Notes under the pieces: model-generated
What the model saw: only the letters and a program-made list of their open reading frames with translations
The model's database searches: none
Told to the model about the DNA's origin: nothing
Origin: Mycolicibacterium moriokaense
Lineage (GTDB): Bacteria; Actinomycetota; Actinomycetes; Mycobacteriales; Mycobacteriaceae
DNA: 42,250 bases
Direction: 5' to 3'
Assembly: GCF_003201655.1 (NCBI RefSeq)
Contig: NZ_QJJU01000037.1
Location: 1-42,250, forward strand
Program-made: the position numbers and the translations under genes
Part shown: one piece after another, positions 1-7,475 of the stretch
How positions within the stretch are numbered: position 1 is the first letter of the stretch
How the letters are laid out: the number at the start of each line of letters is the position of its first letter

Positions 1-78
1 GACGTGCTCTGGGCCCTGCTCCGCGATGACCGCGAGTTCACCCCCGAGAAGCCGACCGCAGCGACCGCAGCGGCTTGA
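1..78 (+). CDS. C-terminal end of probable IS110-family transposase (partial)
   Basis: The first 25 codons are open from the window edge to a TGA and encode a tail containing DVLWALLRDDREFTP followed by an Ala/Thr-rich end. From memory, a V-D/N-V-L-W-A-(L/M)-L-R-D block followed by a Pro/Ala-rich tail is typical of the last residues of actinobacterial IS110/IS116/IS902-type transposases (DEDD recombinases with a C-terminal Ser domain). Nothing upstream is visible, so completeness of the element cannot be judged. The element end should lie shortly after this stop, in the AT-richer gap before the gene at 219. It could instead be the end of an unrelated protein, because 25 residues is little evidence. 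Confidence 0.5.
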   Translation, partial: DVLWALLRDDREFTPEKPTAATAAA

Positions 79-218
79 CTTCATCATTGAGAGTCAGTTC
101 GGGGGTAAAGGCTCGGGCGGCCTCTCGCGGCGAGTCCGGATAGTTCGTCATACGTCATCCCTACCAGGGCAGAGACATACGTTCAGAAAAACATTGCCAA
201 CAAAACATTGAGTGCTCT
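79..218. other. Gap between transposase tail and first operon
   Basis: These 140 bases contain no convincing gene. The last part is clearly less GC-rich than the surroundings and carries the direct repeat AAAACATTG at 188-196 and 202-210, 14 bases apart, just before the ATG at 219. It should hold the IS end and the promoter of the downstream four-gene unit. I could not assign a convincing -35/-10 pair. Confidence 0.4.
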
Positions 219-1337
219 ATGGTTTGCGACGTGCAGACATACAAAGTGGCGGTGTGGGCCACCGGCGGAGTAGGCAGGTTCGCGATCCGGACGATCGTCG
301 ACCGGCCGAACCTCGAGCTCGTGGGCGCCTGGGTGCATTCGGCGAGCAAGGACGGTGAGGACGTCGGAACGCTGGCCGGGATCGCGCCCGCCGGGGTGCG
401 CGCCAGCCGTGACGAAGCGACCGTGCTGGACGGCGACGCGGACTGCGTCGTCTACGCGGCGCCCGCCGGCTCTCGACCGAAGGAAGCGCTTGCCGACCTC
501 TGTCGCATCCTGGCCGCAGGCAAGAACGTCGTAACCACGTCACTGCCCGGGCTCGTTTATGAGCGGGGCTCTCTGTCGGAACGCTACCTCGACGCGATTC
601 GTCAAGCGGCGCAAGCCGGTTCGAGTTCGATCTTCTCCTCCGGCGTTGAGCCCGGCTTCGGCTGCGACCTCTTCCCGATCGCGCTGATGACCATGTCGCA
701 CAAGGTGTACTCCGTTCGCGGCATCGAAATCACCGACTACTCGCAATACCCCGTCGAGTTCGACATGCGCGTGCTGTTCGGATTCGGCCAACCCCTGGAT
801 TACCAAGGGGGCCTGAAAAGCCCTGGCGTATTGACGTGGGGCTGGGGCGCCGCGGTGACCATGGTCGCCGATGCATTAGGGGTCCAGCTCGACGAGATCC
901 GCGAAGAGTGTGAGTTCCTGCCGACGCCGCGACGGCTCGAAACCGCCTGCGGTGTCATCGAAGCCGGCACCATCGGCGCCACGTATGCGAAATGCATCGG
1001 CGTCGTCGACGGCCAGGAGGTCATTGCCATCGAACACGTCGACCGGATGGCGGACGACCTCGCGCCGGACTGGCCGAAAAGCCGCACCGGTGGTATCGAC
1101 GGAACCTGGCGCGTCATTGTCGACGGGGAACCGAGCTTCGATGCCGAATTCGAAGTCGGCTTCCGCGACGAAGAGAATTCGAGCAATCAAGGCCTGCTCG
1201 CCACTGGCATGCGCGCCGTCAACGCAATCCCGTGGGTGTGCGACGCCGAGCCGGGCATTGTCGACGCGCTGCATCTGCCGTTGACCTCACCGCTCGGGGC
1301 GCTACACCCGCATCGCGACGGCGTGCCGGCGTTCTGA
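219..1337 (+). CDS. NAD(P)-binding, dihydrodipicolinate reductase-like protein (DAP dehydrogenase-like)
   Basis: This is a 372-residue protein with an N-terminal Rossmann fold opened by WATGGVGRFAI (about residues 13-23), followed by an acidic turn and a V-Y-A-A-P segment typical of DapB/diaminopentanoate-dehydrogenase-like folds. The rest resembles the long C-terminal domain found in mycobacterial proteins annotated as dihydrodipicolinate reductase or NAD(P)H-dependent amine dehydrogenase family. It is much longer than genuine DapB (about 245 residues), so a role in lysine synthesis is unlikely. An NAD(P)-dependent oxidoreductase on an unknown substrate is the safe call. ATG 219 lacks a clear ribosome site. 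GTG 231, which would begin closer to the Rossmann strand, is an alternative. It is the first gene of a unit with an SDR (1 base downstream), a paralogue of itself and a TetR regulator. Confidence 0.75.
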   Translation: MVCDVQTYKVAVWATGGVGRFAIRTIVDRPNLELVGAWVHSASKDGEDVGTLAGIAPAGVRASRDEATVLDGDADCVVYAAPAGSRPKEALADLCRILAAGKNVVTTSLPGLVYERGSLSERYLDAIRQAAQAGSSSIFSSGVEPGFGCDLFPIALMTMSHKVYSVRGIEITDYSQYPVEFDMRVLFGFGQPLDYQGGLKSPGVLTWGWGAAVTMVADALGVQLDEIREECEFLPTPRRLETACGVIEAGTIGATYAKCIGVVDGQEVIAIEHVDRMADDLAPDWPKSRTGGIDGTWRVIVDGEPSFDAEFEVGFRDEENSSNQGLLATGMRAVNAIPWVCDAEPGIVDALHLPLTSPLGALHPHRDGVPAF

Positions 1338-1338
1338 C

Positions 1339-2202
1339 ATGGGCGCACTCGACGGCAAGATCGCGATCGTCACCGGCACCAGCAGGGGAGTCGGCGTCGG
1401 CATCGCACACGAACTGCTGCGCGCAGGCGCAACGGTCATCGGCTGCTCGCGCTCGCAACTCGATGCGCTCCCCGGGACCGAAGCCGACCCGGACTGGGCG
1501 CAACGATCCGCGCAAATGGCCTGCGACCAAGGCGATTACCGCGCCATCGACGCACTGGTATCGGAGGTGGTCGCGACATACGGCCGCATCGACATTCTCG
1601 TGAACAACGCAGGCGGCACGGTGCCCACCCCGAATGTCGGGGACGTGCCCGCGCTCGTCTCCAAGATCCAGGGCGCACCGCGAAGCGACGACGACTTCGA
1701 GCGGACGGTGCTGTTTCACTCGTTCGCGATCCAGATGAACCTGATCAGCCCGATGTGGTTCGCCATCCGGGTGTATCGGCAGATGCGCGAGCAGGACGGT
1801 ACCGGGTCGATCGTGAACATCTCCAGCGGCGCAGGCCACCCCGCAGGTTCGCCGACGCTGGTGTCCTACGGCGCTGCCAAGTCCGGTCTCAACCACATGA
1901 CGCGGTCGCTTGCCGAGGAATGGGGTCCACGCGTACGTGTCAACTGCCTGGCTCTCGGCCCGACCATGACCGACAACTTCCGGAGTTTCGTGCTGCCCAA
2001 GGACGACCCCGACGGTGCCGAGTATTTCCGCGACGTTCCACTCAAACGCGCGGGTGAGCCTGCCGAAGTCGGCCGGGCGTGTGTGTTCTTGTGCAGTGGC
2101 GCAGCCGATTTCATCAATGGCACCACAATCGAGATCGACGGCGGCATGCTGCCCGGCGTGCTCTACGAAGCTGGCCTGAAAACCATTACCGACCTGCTCT
2201 AG
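1339..2202 (+). CDS. SDR-family NAD(P)-dependent oxidoreductase
   Basis: This 287-residue classical short-chain dehydrogenase/reductase has the cofactor loop TGTSRGVGVGIA near residues 13-24, an NNAGG block, and the catalytic Ser (NISSGAG) and YGAAKSG (Tyr-x-x-x-Lys) in order. A C-terminal IDGGMLPG segment is typical of the family. An insertion of roughly 30 residues after NNAGG makes it longer than the usual 250-residue SDR. Its ATG starts one base after the stop of the preceding gene, and it is followed by the second DapB-like protein, so the three enzymes are very likely made together. The substrate is unknown. An alcohol/ketone or enoyl-type reduction linked to the two flanking dehydrogenase-like proteins is the natural inference. 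Confidence 0.85.
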   Translation: MGALDGKIAIVTGTSRGVGVGIAHELLRAGATVIGCSRSQLDALPGTEADPDWAQRSAQMACDQGDYRAIDALVSEVVATYGRIDILVNNAGGTVPTPNVGDVPALVSKIQGAPRSDDDFERTVLFHSFAIQMNLISPMWFAIRVYRQMREQDGTGSIVNISSGAGHPAGSPTLVSYGAAKSGLNHMTRSLAEEWGPRVRVNCLALGPTMTDNFRSFVLPKDDPDGAEYFRDVPLKRAGEPAEVGRACVFLCSGAADFINGTTIEIDGGMLPGVLYEAGLKTITDLL

Positions 2203-2211
2203 GGGACACGC

Positions 2212-3279
2212 GTGCGACGAGTCATCCAGTTCTCCACCGGCAACGTGGGCCGCCACGCGCTGCGCAGCATCATCGAGCGCCCGGACCTCGAACTCGTCGG
2301 AGTGCACGCAAGGGGCGCGCAGAAGGTGGGCCGAGACGCCGCCGAACTCTGTGGTCTCGATGAACCCAGCGGGGTGCTGGCCACCGACGACATCGAGGCG
2401 CTGATCGCCCTGCAGGCCGACTGCGTGGTGTACACGTCACAGGCCGAGACCCGTCCCGGCGAGGCCATTGGCGAGATAACCCGATTCCTCGCCGCGGGCA
2501 CCAATGTCGTTGGCACCTCGATGGTTTGGCTGGTTGCACCCGATCATGCCGACGATTGGCTGCGCGACCCTCTGGAACAGGCATGCAAGGCCGGCGACAC
2601 GTCGCTGTACATCAACGGCATCGACCCCGGCTTCTCCGGCGACACCCTGGTGTACACGGCGCTGAGCCTGTCGGCGCGTGCCACCGCGATCACCGTGCAG
2701 GAGATCTTCGACTACGGAACCTATGACGACGCCGAATTCACCGGTGTCAGTATGGGATTCGGTACCACGCCCGACCACACGCCGATCATGTTTGCGCCCG
2801 GTGTGCTGACATCCCTGTGGGGCGGACAGGTGAAAAGCCTCGCCGACGGCCTCGGCGTCGAGCTCGACGATGTTCGTGAACGGCACGAAACCTGGGTGAC
2901 GCCCGAACCGATCGACTGCGTGATGATGACCGTGCCCCCGGGGCGCGTCGCCGCCGTCCGATTCGCCGTCGAGGGTGTCCGCGAAGGCCTGCCGATCATC
3001 ACCATGGAGCACGTCAACCGGCTCACCGACGCAGCCGCTCCGCACTGGCCGTACCCGCCGAACGGGCGGCCCGGCGTGCACCGCGTGACCGTCGCGGGCG
3101 ACCCGGGCGTCGAGCTCAACGCACACGTTGGGCTCGCAGGCATCGATCACAATCAGGGCGGCGTGATCGCCACCGCGGCCCGGGCGGTCAACATGATCGA
3201 ACCGGTGTGTGCCGCGCCGAGCGGCCTGCTCGCCGCGCAGGACCTGCCCGCCGCGCACATTCGCGGCCTGGTGTGGTGA
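2212..3279 (+). CDS. NAD(P)-binding, dihydrodipicolinate reductase-like protein (second copy)
   Basis: This 355-residue paralogue of the protein encoded at 219-1337 shares STGNVGRHALRSI versus ATGGVGRFAIRTI at the nucleotide loop, the following PDLELVGVHA versus PNLELVGAWV strand, a G-x-D/E-P-G-F-(S/G) block mid-protein and a C-terminal V-N-(A/M)-I segment. The translation start is GTG 2212, nine bases after the SDR stop, with AGGGGA just upstream as a plausible ribosome site. The same family caveats apply: it is too long for DapB and probably a catabolic or biosynthetic dehydrogenase. Two diverged copies flanking one SDR suggest a heteromer or two successive steps rather than simple redundancy; that is inference. 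Confidence 0.75.
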   Translation: MRRVIQFSTGNVGRHALRSIIERPDLELVGVHARGAQKVGRDAAELCGLDEPSGVLATDDIEALIALQADCVVYTSQAETRPGEAIGEITRFLAAGTNVVGTSMVWLVAPDHADDWLRDPLEQACKAGDTSLYINGIDPGFSGDTLVYTALSLSARATAITVQEIFDYGTYDDAEFTGVSMGFGTTPDHTPIMFAPGVLTSLWGGQVKSLADGLGVELDDVRERHETWVTPEPIDCVMMTVPPGRVAAVRFAVEGVREGLPIITMEHVNRLTDAAAPHWPYPPNGRPGVHRVTVAGDPGVELNAHVGLAGIDHNQGGVIATAARAVNMIEPVCAAPSGLLAAQDLPAAHIRGLVW

Positions 3280-3289
3280 TCTGGACGAC

Positions 3290-3907
3290 ATGACACCCGC
3301 AGTCGCGCCCCGACGGCCCGCCAACGGCAGCCAACTGCGCGCCGACCGCACCCGAGCATTGGTGATCGACGAGACGGTCCGCTGCATTCTCGAGGAGGGG
3401 TTCGGCGCCGCCAGCGCCAAGCACATCACCGAACGTGCAGGCGTGACCTGGGGTGTGGTGCAGTACCACTTCGGGGACCGTGACGGATTGCTGATGGCCG
3501 TCGTCGACAAGGGCTTCGCCGAACTGTTGGAAGCGCTGCGCGAATTGCCGGCTGGCGCCGAAAACGTGCGCGACCGAACGGAATTCATCGTGAACGCGGC
3601 ATGGGACGCGTTCTCCAGCCCCACTTCGATGGCGGCGCTGGAGATCCTGATCGCCACCCGCGCCATGCGCGACACCGGCGCAAGCGAACACCTCGCCGCG
3701 CTCGGAATTACCTTCGCCAAGCTGGGCAAGTACGTCGGCGAAGGGCTGGATGCGCGGCGCGCGGCGGCGATCGGCAATCTGATCTGGGCCACGTTGCGCG
3801 GTCTTGTCGTCGCTGACCTGGTAGTGCCCGACGCACTGGACACCCGCCGCGAGCGGCGCGCGCTCGTCGAGATGATCACCCGCTACGTCGACGGCGTAAC
3901 GGCGTGA
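3290..3907 (+). CDS. TetR/AcrR-family transcriptional regulator
   Basis: This 205-residue protein has an N-terminal helix-turn-helix of TetR type around residues 20-65: an AGVTWGVVQYHFGDRDGLL recognition segment follows a helix ending in SAKHITERAG. The C-terminal half is a variable helical ligand-binding domain. I chose ATG 3290 because it lies ten bases after the stop of the upstream gene. The same frame is open upstream, but that would give a basic, Cys/Pro-rich N-terminus overlapping the preceding gene. As the last gene of the dehydrogenase unit it is probably its local repressor, though no operator was identified. Confidence 0.85.
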   Translation: MTPAVAPRRPANGSQLRADRTRALVIDETVRCILEEGFGAASAKHITERAGVTWGVVQYHFGDRDGLLMAVVDKGFAELLEALRELPAGAENVRDRTEFIVNAAWDAFSSPTSMAALEILIATRAMRDTGASEHLAALGITFAKLGKYVGEGLDARRAAAIGNLIWATLRGLVVADLVVPDALDTRRERRALVEMITRYVDGVTA

Positions 3908-3958
3908 AGGGAGGCATTTCGTCGCTGTGGCGCCGATAGTTTGATAGCCGCGCGGTCA

Positions 3959-3998
3959 GCAAACCGGTGCTCTATATTGGGCTGGTTTGCCACCGGTT
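3959..3998 (+). promoter_or_regulatory. Overlapping alternative inverted repeats upstream of the CD225 gene
   Basis: GCAAACC at 3959-3965 is complementary to GGTTTGC at 3984-3990. The overlapping AACCGGTG at 3962-3969 is complementary to the adjacent CACCGGTT at 3991-3998. The two pairings share bases and exclude each other. A -10-like TATATT lies between the arms at 3973-3978, and the start codon is at 4016. The repeats could be an operator or a small 5' leader structure; the sequence alone cannot decide. Confidence 0.35.
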
Positions 3999-4015
3999 CT
4001 AGTCAAAGGACTCTC

Positions 4016-4345
4016 ATGACATATCCGCCCCCGCCCCCGCCGCCGCCAGGACCGCCGCCGTACGGCGTGCCGCAGGGCGGATACCCCGCGCAGCAGCCCG
4101 ACAACAACCTGGTGTGGGGAATTCTGTGCGCGGTGCTGTGCTGTCTGCCGTTCGGCGTGGTGTCGATCGTCTACTCCACCAAGGTTTCCGGGCTGTGGGC
4201 GCAGGGCCGTTACCCCGAGGCGCAAAAGGCGGCAGACGACGCTAAGAAGTGGGCGATCTGGGGCGCCGTCGCCGGCGTCGTCGTCCTCGTCATCTACGGT
4301 GTGATCGCCGTCGCCGGGGGCATGGCCGGCTACATGTCCACCTAG
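4016..4345 (+). CDS. CD225/dispanin-family small membrane protein
   Basis: This 109-residue protein has a Pro/Gly/Tyr-rich cytoplasmic N-terminus (residues 1-36), then a membrane helix with the Cys-rich GILCAVLCCLPFGVVSIVYS core typical of the CD225/dispanin (interferon-induced transmembrane-like) family. A charged loop SGLWAQGRYPEAQKAADDAKKW and a second helix follow. Many mycobacteria and other actinobacteria carry such proteins; their role is not firmly known. ATG 4016 begins the Pro-rich segment; the frame is open further upstream but that part looks non-coding. It is followed two bases later by a DUF2752 gene, with which it probably forms an operon. Confidence 0.85.
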   Translation: MTYPPPPPPPPGPPPYGVPQGGYPAQQPDNNLVWGILCAVLCCLPFGVVSIVYSTKVSGLWAQGRYPEAQKAADDAKKWAIWGAVAGVVVLVIYGVIAVAGGMAGYMST

Positions 4346-4347
4346 AT

Positions 4348-4758
4348 GTGATTCACGTTCGCCCGCTCGCCGCGCCGTTGGCGGTCGCAGCCGCGGCGGC
4401 GGGTGGGTGCGCGGTCGTCTGGGTGGCGAATCCCACCATGCCCGGCGGAATCCTCCCCGTGTGTCCGACCAAGGCGCTGTTCGGCATCGACTGTCCCGGG
4501 TGCGGCAGCCTTCGGATGATCTACTCGCTGCTCCATTTCGACCTGGCGTCCGCCGTGCACTACAACGCGCTTGGCCTGGTGGCGTTTTTGCTGCTGGTGT
4601 GGGCGTTTGGGGTGTGGACGTACGGCAGGGTGGTCGGGCGGCGGGTGCGGAGTTGGCAACACCTGCGATGGTCGGCGCCGACGGCCCTGGCGCTGACATT
4701 GGTTTGGTTTGTGGTGCGCAACTTGAGTTTTGGGCCGTTTCCCGCGCTGTACGTCTAG
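4348..4758 (+). CDS. DUF2752 membrane protein
   Basis: This 136-residue protein has three likely membrane helices. The family signature is present in the first third: C-P-T-K-A-L-F-G-I-D-C-P-G-C-G-S-L-R, i.e. a Cys-x(9)-CPGCG motif followed by an Arg. The start is GTG 4348, two bases after the stop of the CD225 gene. DUF2752 proteins are small membrane proteins of unknown function, commonly found next to CD225-type genes in actinobacteria, as here. The conserved cysteines could bind metal or form disulfides; this is untested inference. Confidence 0.85.
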   Translation: MIHVRPLAAPLAVAAAAAGGCAVVWVANPTMPGGILPVCPTKALFGIDCPGCGSLRMIYSLLHFDLASAVHYNALGLVAFLLLVWAFGVWTYGRVVGRRVRSWQHLRWSAPTALALTLVWFVVRNLSFGPFPALYV

Positions 4759-4774
4759 AAGTCGCGCGGGCCGC

Positions 4775-5755
4775 TCATCGGCTGGCCTTCTGTGCCAGCA
4801 GGGACACGAACTCATATGCGAGATACGCCGCGGCGATACCGGTGATCTCGGCGTGGTCGTAGGCAGGTGCGACCTCGACGATGTCGGCCCCGACCAGGTT
4901 GAGTCCCTCGAAACCGCGTACCAGACCGAGGAGTTCGCGACTCGACAGGCCGCCGATCTCGGGTGTACCCGTGGCAGGAGCGTGCGCGGGGTCGAGGACG
5001 TCGATGTCAATCGAGACATAGAGCGGATGGTCGCCGATCGTGGACCGCAGCTGTTCGACCACATCGGCGACCGTGCGCGACTCGAAGGCCGAACAGTGCA
5101 CGACGGTGAACCCCAGTTCGGCGTCATTGTCGAGATCGTCGGGTGAGTAGAGCGCCCCACGAATTCCGATGTGCGCGCTGTGTCCGGCGACGAACAGGCC
5201 CTCCTCTGCGGCCCGGCGAAACGGCGTGCCGTGGGTCAACGGTGCGTCGAAGTACGTGTCCCACGTGTCGAGGTGAGCGTCGAAGTGCACCAACGCCACC
5301 GGTCCGTATCGGCGGTGATGCGCGCGAAGCAGGGGGTAGGCGATGGTGTGATCGCCGCCCAGGCTGACGAGCTTTGCGCCGCTATCGATCAGCGCCGACG
5401 CCTGCTCTTCGATCTGGCGCACCGCGGCGGCGATGTCGTAGGGAGTGCAGATGATGTCGCCGGCGTCGACCACCTGCTGGCTGTCGAATGGGGACACCTC
5501 GAGCTCCGGGTTGTACGGCCTCAGCACTCGCGAGCACTGCCGAATGTGTGAAGGCCCGAATCGCGCCCCTGGCCGATAGCTGACGCCGGTGTCGAACGGA
5601 ATGCCCACGACCGCGACGTCGCAGCCCTCGACGTCTTCGATGCGGGGCAGCCGCGCGAATGTGGTCAGCCCGGCATATCGCGGCACGACCCGACCATCGA
5701 CCGGTCCCATCGGTATGCCGCGGCTGTATTCCTCGTCCATCTCGGCCACGCTCAC
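4775..5755 (-). CDS. speB: Agmatinase / ureohydrolase-family protein
   Basis: This 326-residue ureohydrolase carries all the di-manganese ligand motifs: GGDHT at 133-137, HFDAHLDT at 157-164 and SIDIDVLDPAHAP at 248-260. The overall length and the G-x-P-x-D-x-G start (GIPFDTGVSYRPGARFGP) fit agmatinase (agmatine to putrescine plus urea) better than arginase. Guanidinobutyrase or guanidinopropionase, which share these motifs, cannot be excluded. The start used is GTG 5755; ATG 5740 is possible. It is transcribed divergently from guaA and convergently with the DUF2752 gene. No neighbouring polyamine gene is present to settle the substrate. Confidence 0.8.
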   Translation of the reverse strand: MSVAEMDEEYSRGIPMGPVDGRVVPRYAGLTTFARLPRIEDVEGCDVAVVGIPFDTGVSYRPGARFGPSHIRQCSRVLRPYNPELEVSPFDSQQVVDAGDIICTPYDIAAAVRQIEEQASALIDSGAKLVSLGGDHTIAYPLLRAHHRRYGPVALVHFDAHLDTWDTYFDAPLTHGTPFRRAAEEGLFVAGHSAHIGIRGALYSPDDLDNDAELGFTVVHCSAFESRTVADVVEQLRSTIGDHPLYVSIDIDVLDPAHAPATGTPEIGGLSSRELLGLVRGFEGLNLVGADIVEVAPAYDHAEITGIAAAYLAYEFVSLLAQKASR

Positions 5756-5887
5756 TTTCGCATTGTCGGCGTCGTGGCCTCCGGCCAGCCGATCACACCT
5801 ATTCGGAGGTGATGATGACGATATTGCCGCCGCCGACCGGGCGCATCCCGGCGAGCACCGAGCCCGTAGGCCGAAGCCCCTGCCAAC

Positions 5888-5893
5888 TACACT
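5888..5893 (+). promoter_or_regulatory. Probable -10 box of guaA (leaderless arrangement)
   Basis: TACACT ends six bases before GTG 5900, so transcription would start at or next to the start codon. No strong -35 is seen 17-18 bases upstream, and there is no Shine-Dalgarno sequence before the GTG, as expected for a leaderless mycobacterial mRNA. Confidence 0.4.
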
Positions 5894-5899
5894 GATCCG

Positions 5900-7459
5900 G
5901 TGGAATCAGCATCGCCCCGCCCCGTGTTGGTGGTCGACTTCGGCGCGCAATACGCGCAGCTGATCGCCCGCCGAGTCCGCGAGGCCAGGGTGTATTCGGA
6001 AGTCATCCCGCACACCGCGAGCGTCGAGGAAATCAAGGCCAAGGATCCGCAGGCCATCGTCCTTTCGGGCGGTCCTGCGAGCGTGTACGCCGACGGGGCC
6101 CCGCAGCTGGACCCCGCGCTTTTCGATCTCGGTGTTCCGGTGTTCGGCATCTGCTACGGCTTTCAGGCGATGGCCCAGGCGCTCGGCGGTACGGTCACCC
6201 ACACCGGAACTAGCGAGTACGGTCGCACCGAACTGAATGTGACTGGGGGACAGCTTCATTCCGACCTTCCCGCGACTCAATCGGTGTGGATGAGCCACGG
6301 CGACGCGGTGACCGCCGCCCCGGACGGGTTCGACGTGGTGGCCGCCAGCGCCGGTGCTCCGGTGGCGGCGTTCGAGGACCGGGCGCGACGACTGGCGGGT
6401 GTGCAGTATCACCCCGAGGTGCAGCACACTCCGCACGGGCAGCAGGTGCTGAGCCGGTTCCTGCATGACTTCGCCGGGATCGACGCCACATGGACACCCG
6501 CGAACATCGCCGACGCGCTGGTCGAACAGGTCCGCAACCAGATCGGTGACGGCCGGGCGATCTGCGGGCTGTCCGGTGGGGTTGACTCCGCGGTGGCAGC
6601 GGCGCTGGTGCAGCGCGCCATCGGCGACCGACTGACCTGCGTTTTCGTAGACCATGGCCTGCTGCGCGCCGGCGAGCGGGCGCAGGTGCAGCGCGATTTC
6701 GTCGCAGCGACCGGCGCCAACCTGGTGACTGTGGATGTCGCCGATCGGTTCCTGGAGGCGCTCGCGGGAGTGACCGACCCGGAAGGCAAGCGCAAGATCA
6801 TCGGCCGCGAGTTCATCCGCGCGTTCGAAGGTGCGTTGCGAGACACGTTGGGTACTAGTGACTCTGAGGTCGAATTCCTGGTGCAGGGCACGCTGTATCC
6901 CGATGTGGTGGAATCCGGTGGGGGCACGGGCACCGCAAACATCAAGAGCCACCACAACGTTGGCGGGCTGCCAGGTGACCTGAAGTTCAAACTCGTCGAG
7001 CCGTTGCGGCTGCTGTTCAAGGACGAGGTGCGTGCGGTGGGCCGAGAACTCGGACTGCCTGAGGAAATCGTTGCGCGCCAACCATTCCCGGGTCCCGGCC
7101 TTGGCATCCGGATCGTGGGGGAGGTCACCGCCGCGCGCCTGGACACGCTGCGGCGCGCCGACGCGATCGCCCGCGAGGAGCTCACCGCGGCCGGGCTAGA
7201 CGAGCAGATCTGGCAGTGCCCGGTGGTGCTGCTGGCCGACATCCGATCGGTGGGCGTGCAGGGCGACGGCCGCACCTACGGTCACCCGATCGTGCTTCGC
7301 CCGGTGTCCAGCGAGGACGCGATGACCGCGGACTGGACGCGGGTGCCCTACGAGGTCCTTGAACGCATCTCCACCCGCATCACCAACGAAGTCCCCGAGG
7401 TCAACCGGGTCGTGCTTGATGTGACCAGCAAGCCGCCGGGCACCATCGAGTGGGAGTAG
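5900..7459 (+). CDS. guaA: GMP synthase (glutamine-hydrolysing)
   Basis: This 519-residue enzyme converts XMP, ATP and glutamine to GMP in the cytosol, the last step of guanine nucleotide synthesis. The class I glutamine amidotransferase domain comes first: nucleophile Cys85 in GICYGFQ and the His/Glu pair in QYHPEVQHTPHG near residue 171. The N-type ATP pyrophosphatase domain follows with the P-loop LSGGVDSA near 224-231. The C-terminal dimerisation domain ends in KPPGTIEWE, the standard GuaA ending. Length and domain order are normal. The start GTG 5900 gives the usual short lead into VLVVDFGAQY. It is not in an obvious operon; the next gene is convergent. Confidence 0.97.
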   Translation: MESASPRPVLVVDFGAQYAQLIARRVREARVYSEVIPHTASVEEIKAKDPQAIVLSGGPASVYADGAPQLDPALFDLGVPVFGICYGFQAMAQALGGTVTHTGTSEYGRTELNVTGGQLHSDLPATQSVWMSHGDAVTAAPDGFDVVAASAGAPVAAFEDRARRLAGVQYHPEVQHTPHGQQVLSRFLHDFAGIDATWTPANIADALVEQVRNQIGDGRAICGLSGGVDSAVAAALVQRAIGDRLTCVFVDHGLLRAGERAQVQRDFVAATGANLVTVDVADRFLEALAGVTDPEGKRKIIGREFIRAFEGALRDTLGTSDSEVEFLVQGTLYPDVVESGGGTGTANIKSHHNVGGLPGDLKFKLVEPLRLLFKDEVRAVGRELGLPEEIVARQPFPGPGLGIRIVGEVTAARLDTLRRADAIAREELTAAGLDEQIWQCPVVLLADIRSVGVQGDGRTYGHPIVLRPVSSEDAMTADWTRVPYEVLERISTRITNEVPEVNRVVLDVTSKPPGTIEWE

Positions 7460-7475
7460 CGCTGCGCCGCGAAAT

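Noticed and set aside
3209..3289. N-terminal extension of the TetR gene
   Set aside because: Overlaps the preceding gene and encodes an Arg/Pro/Cys-rich segment unlike TetR proteins; ATG 3290 fits the family length.
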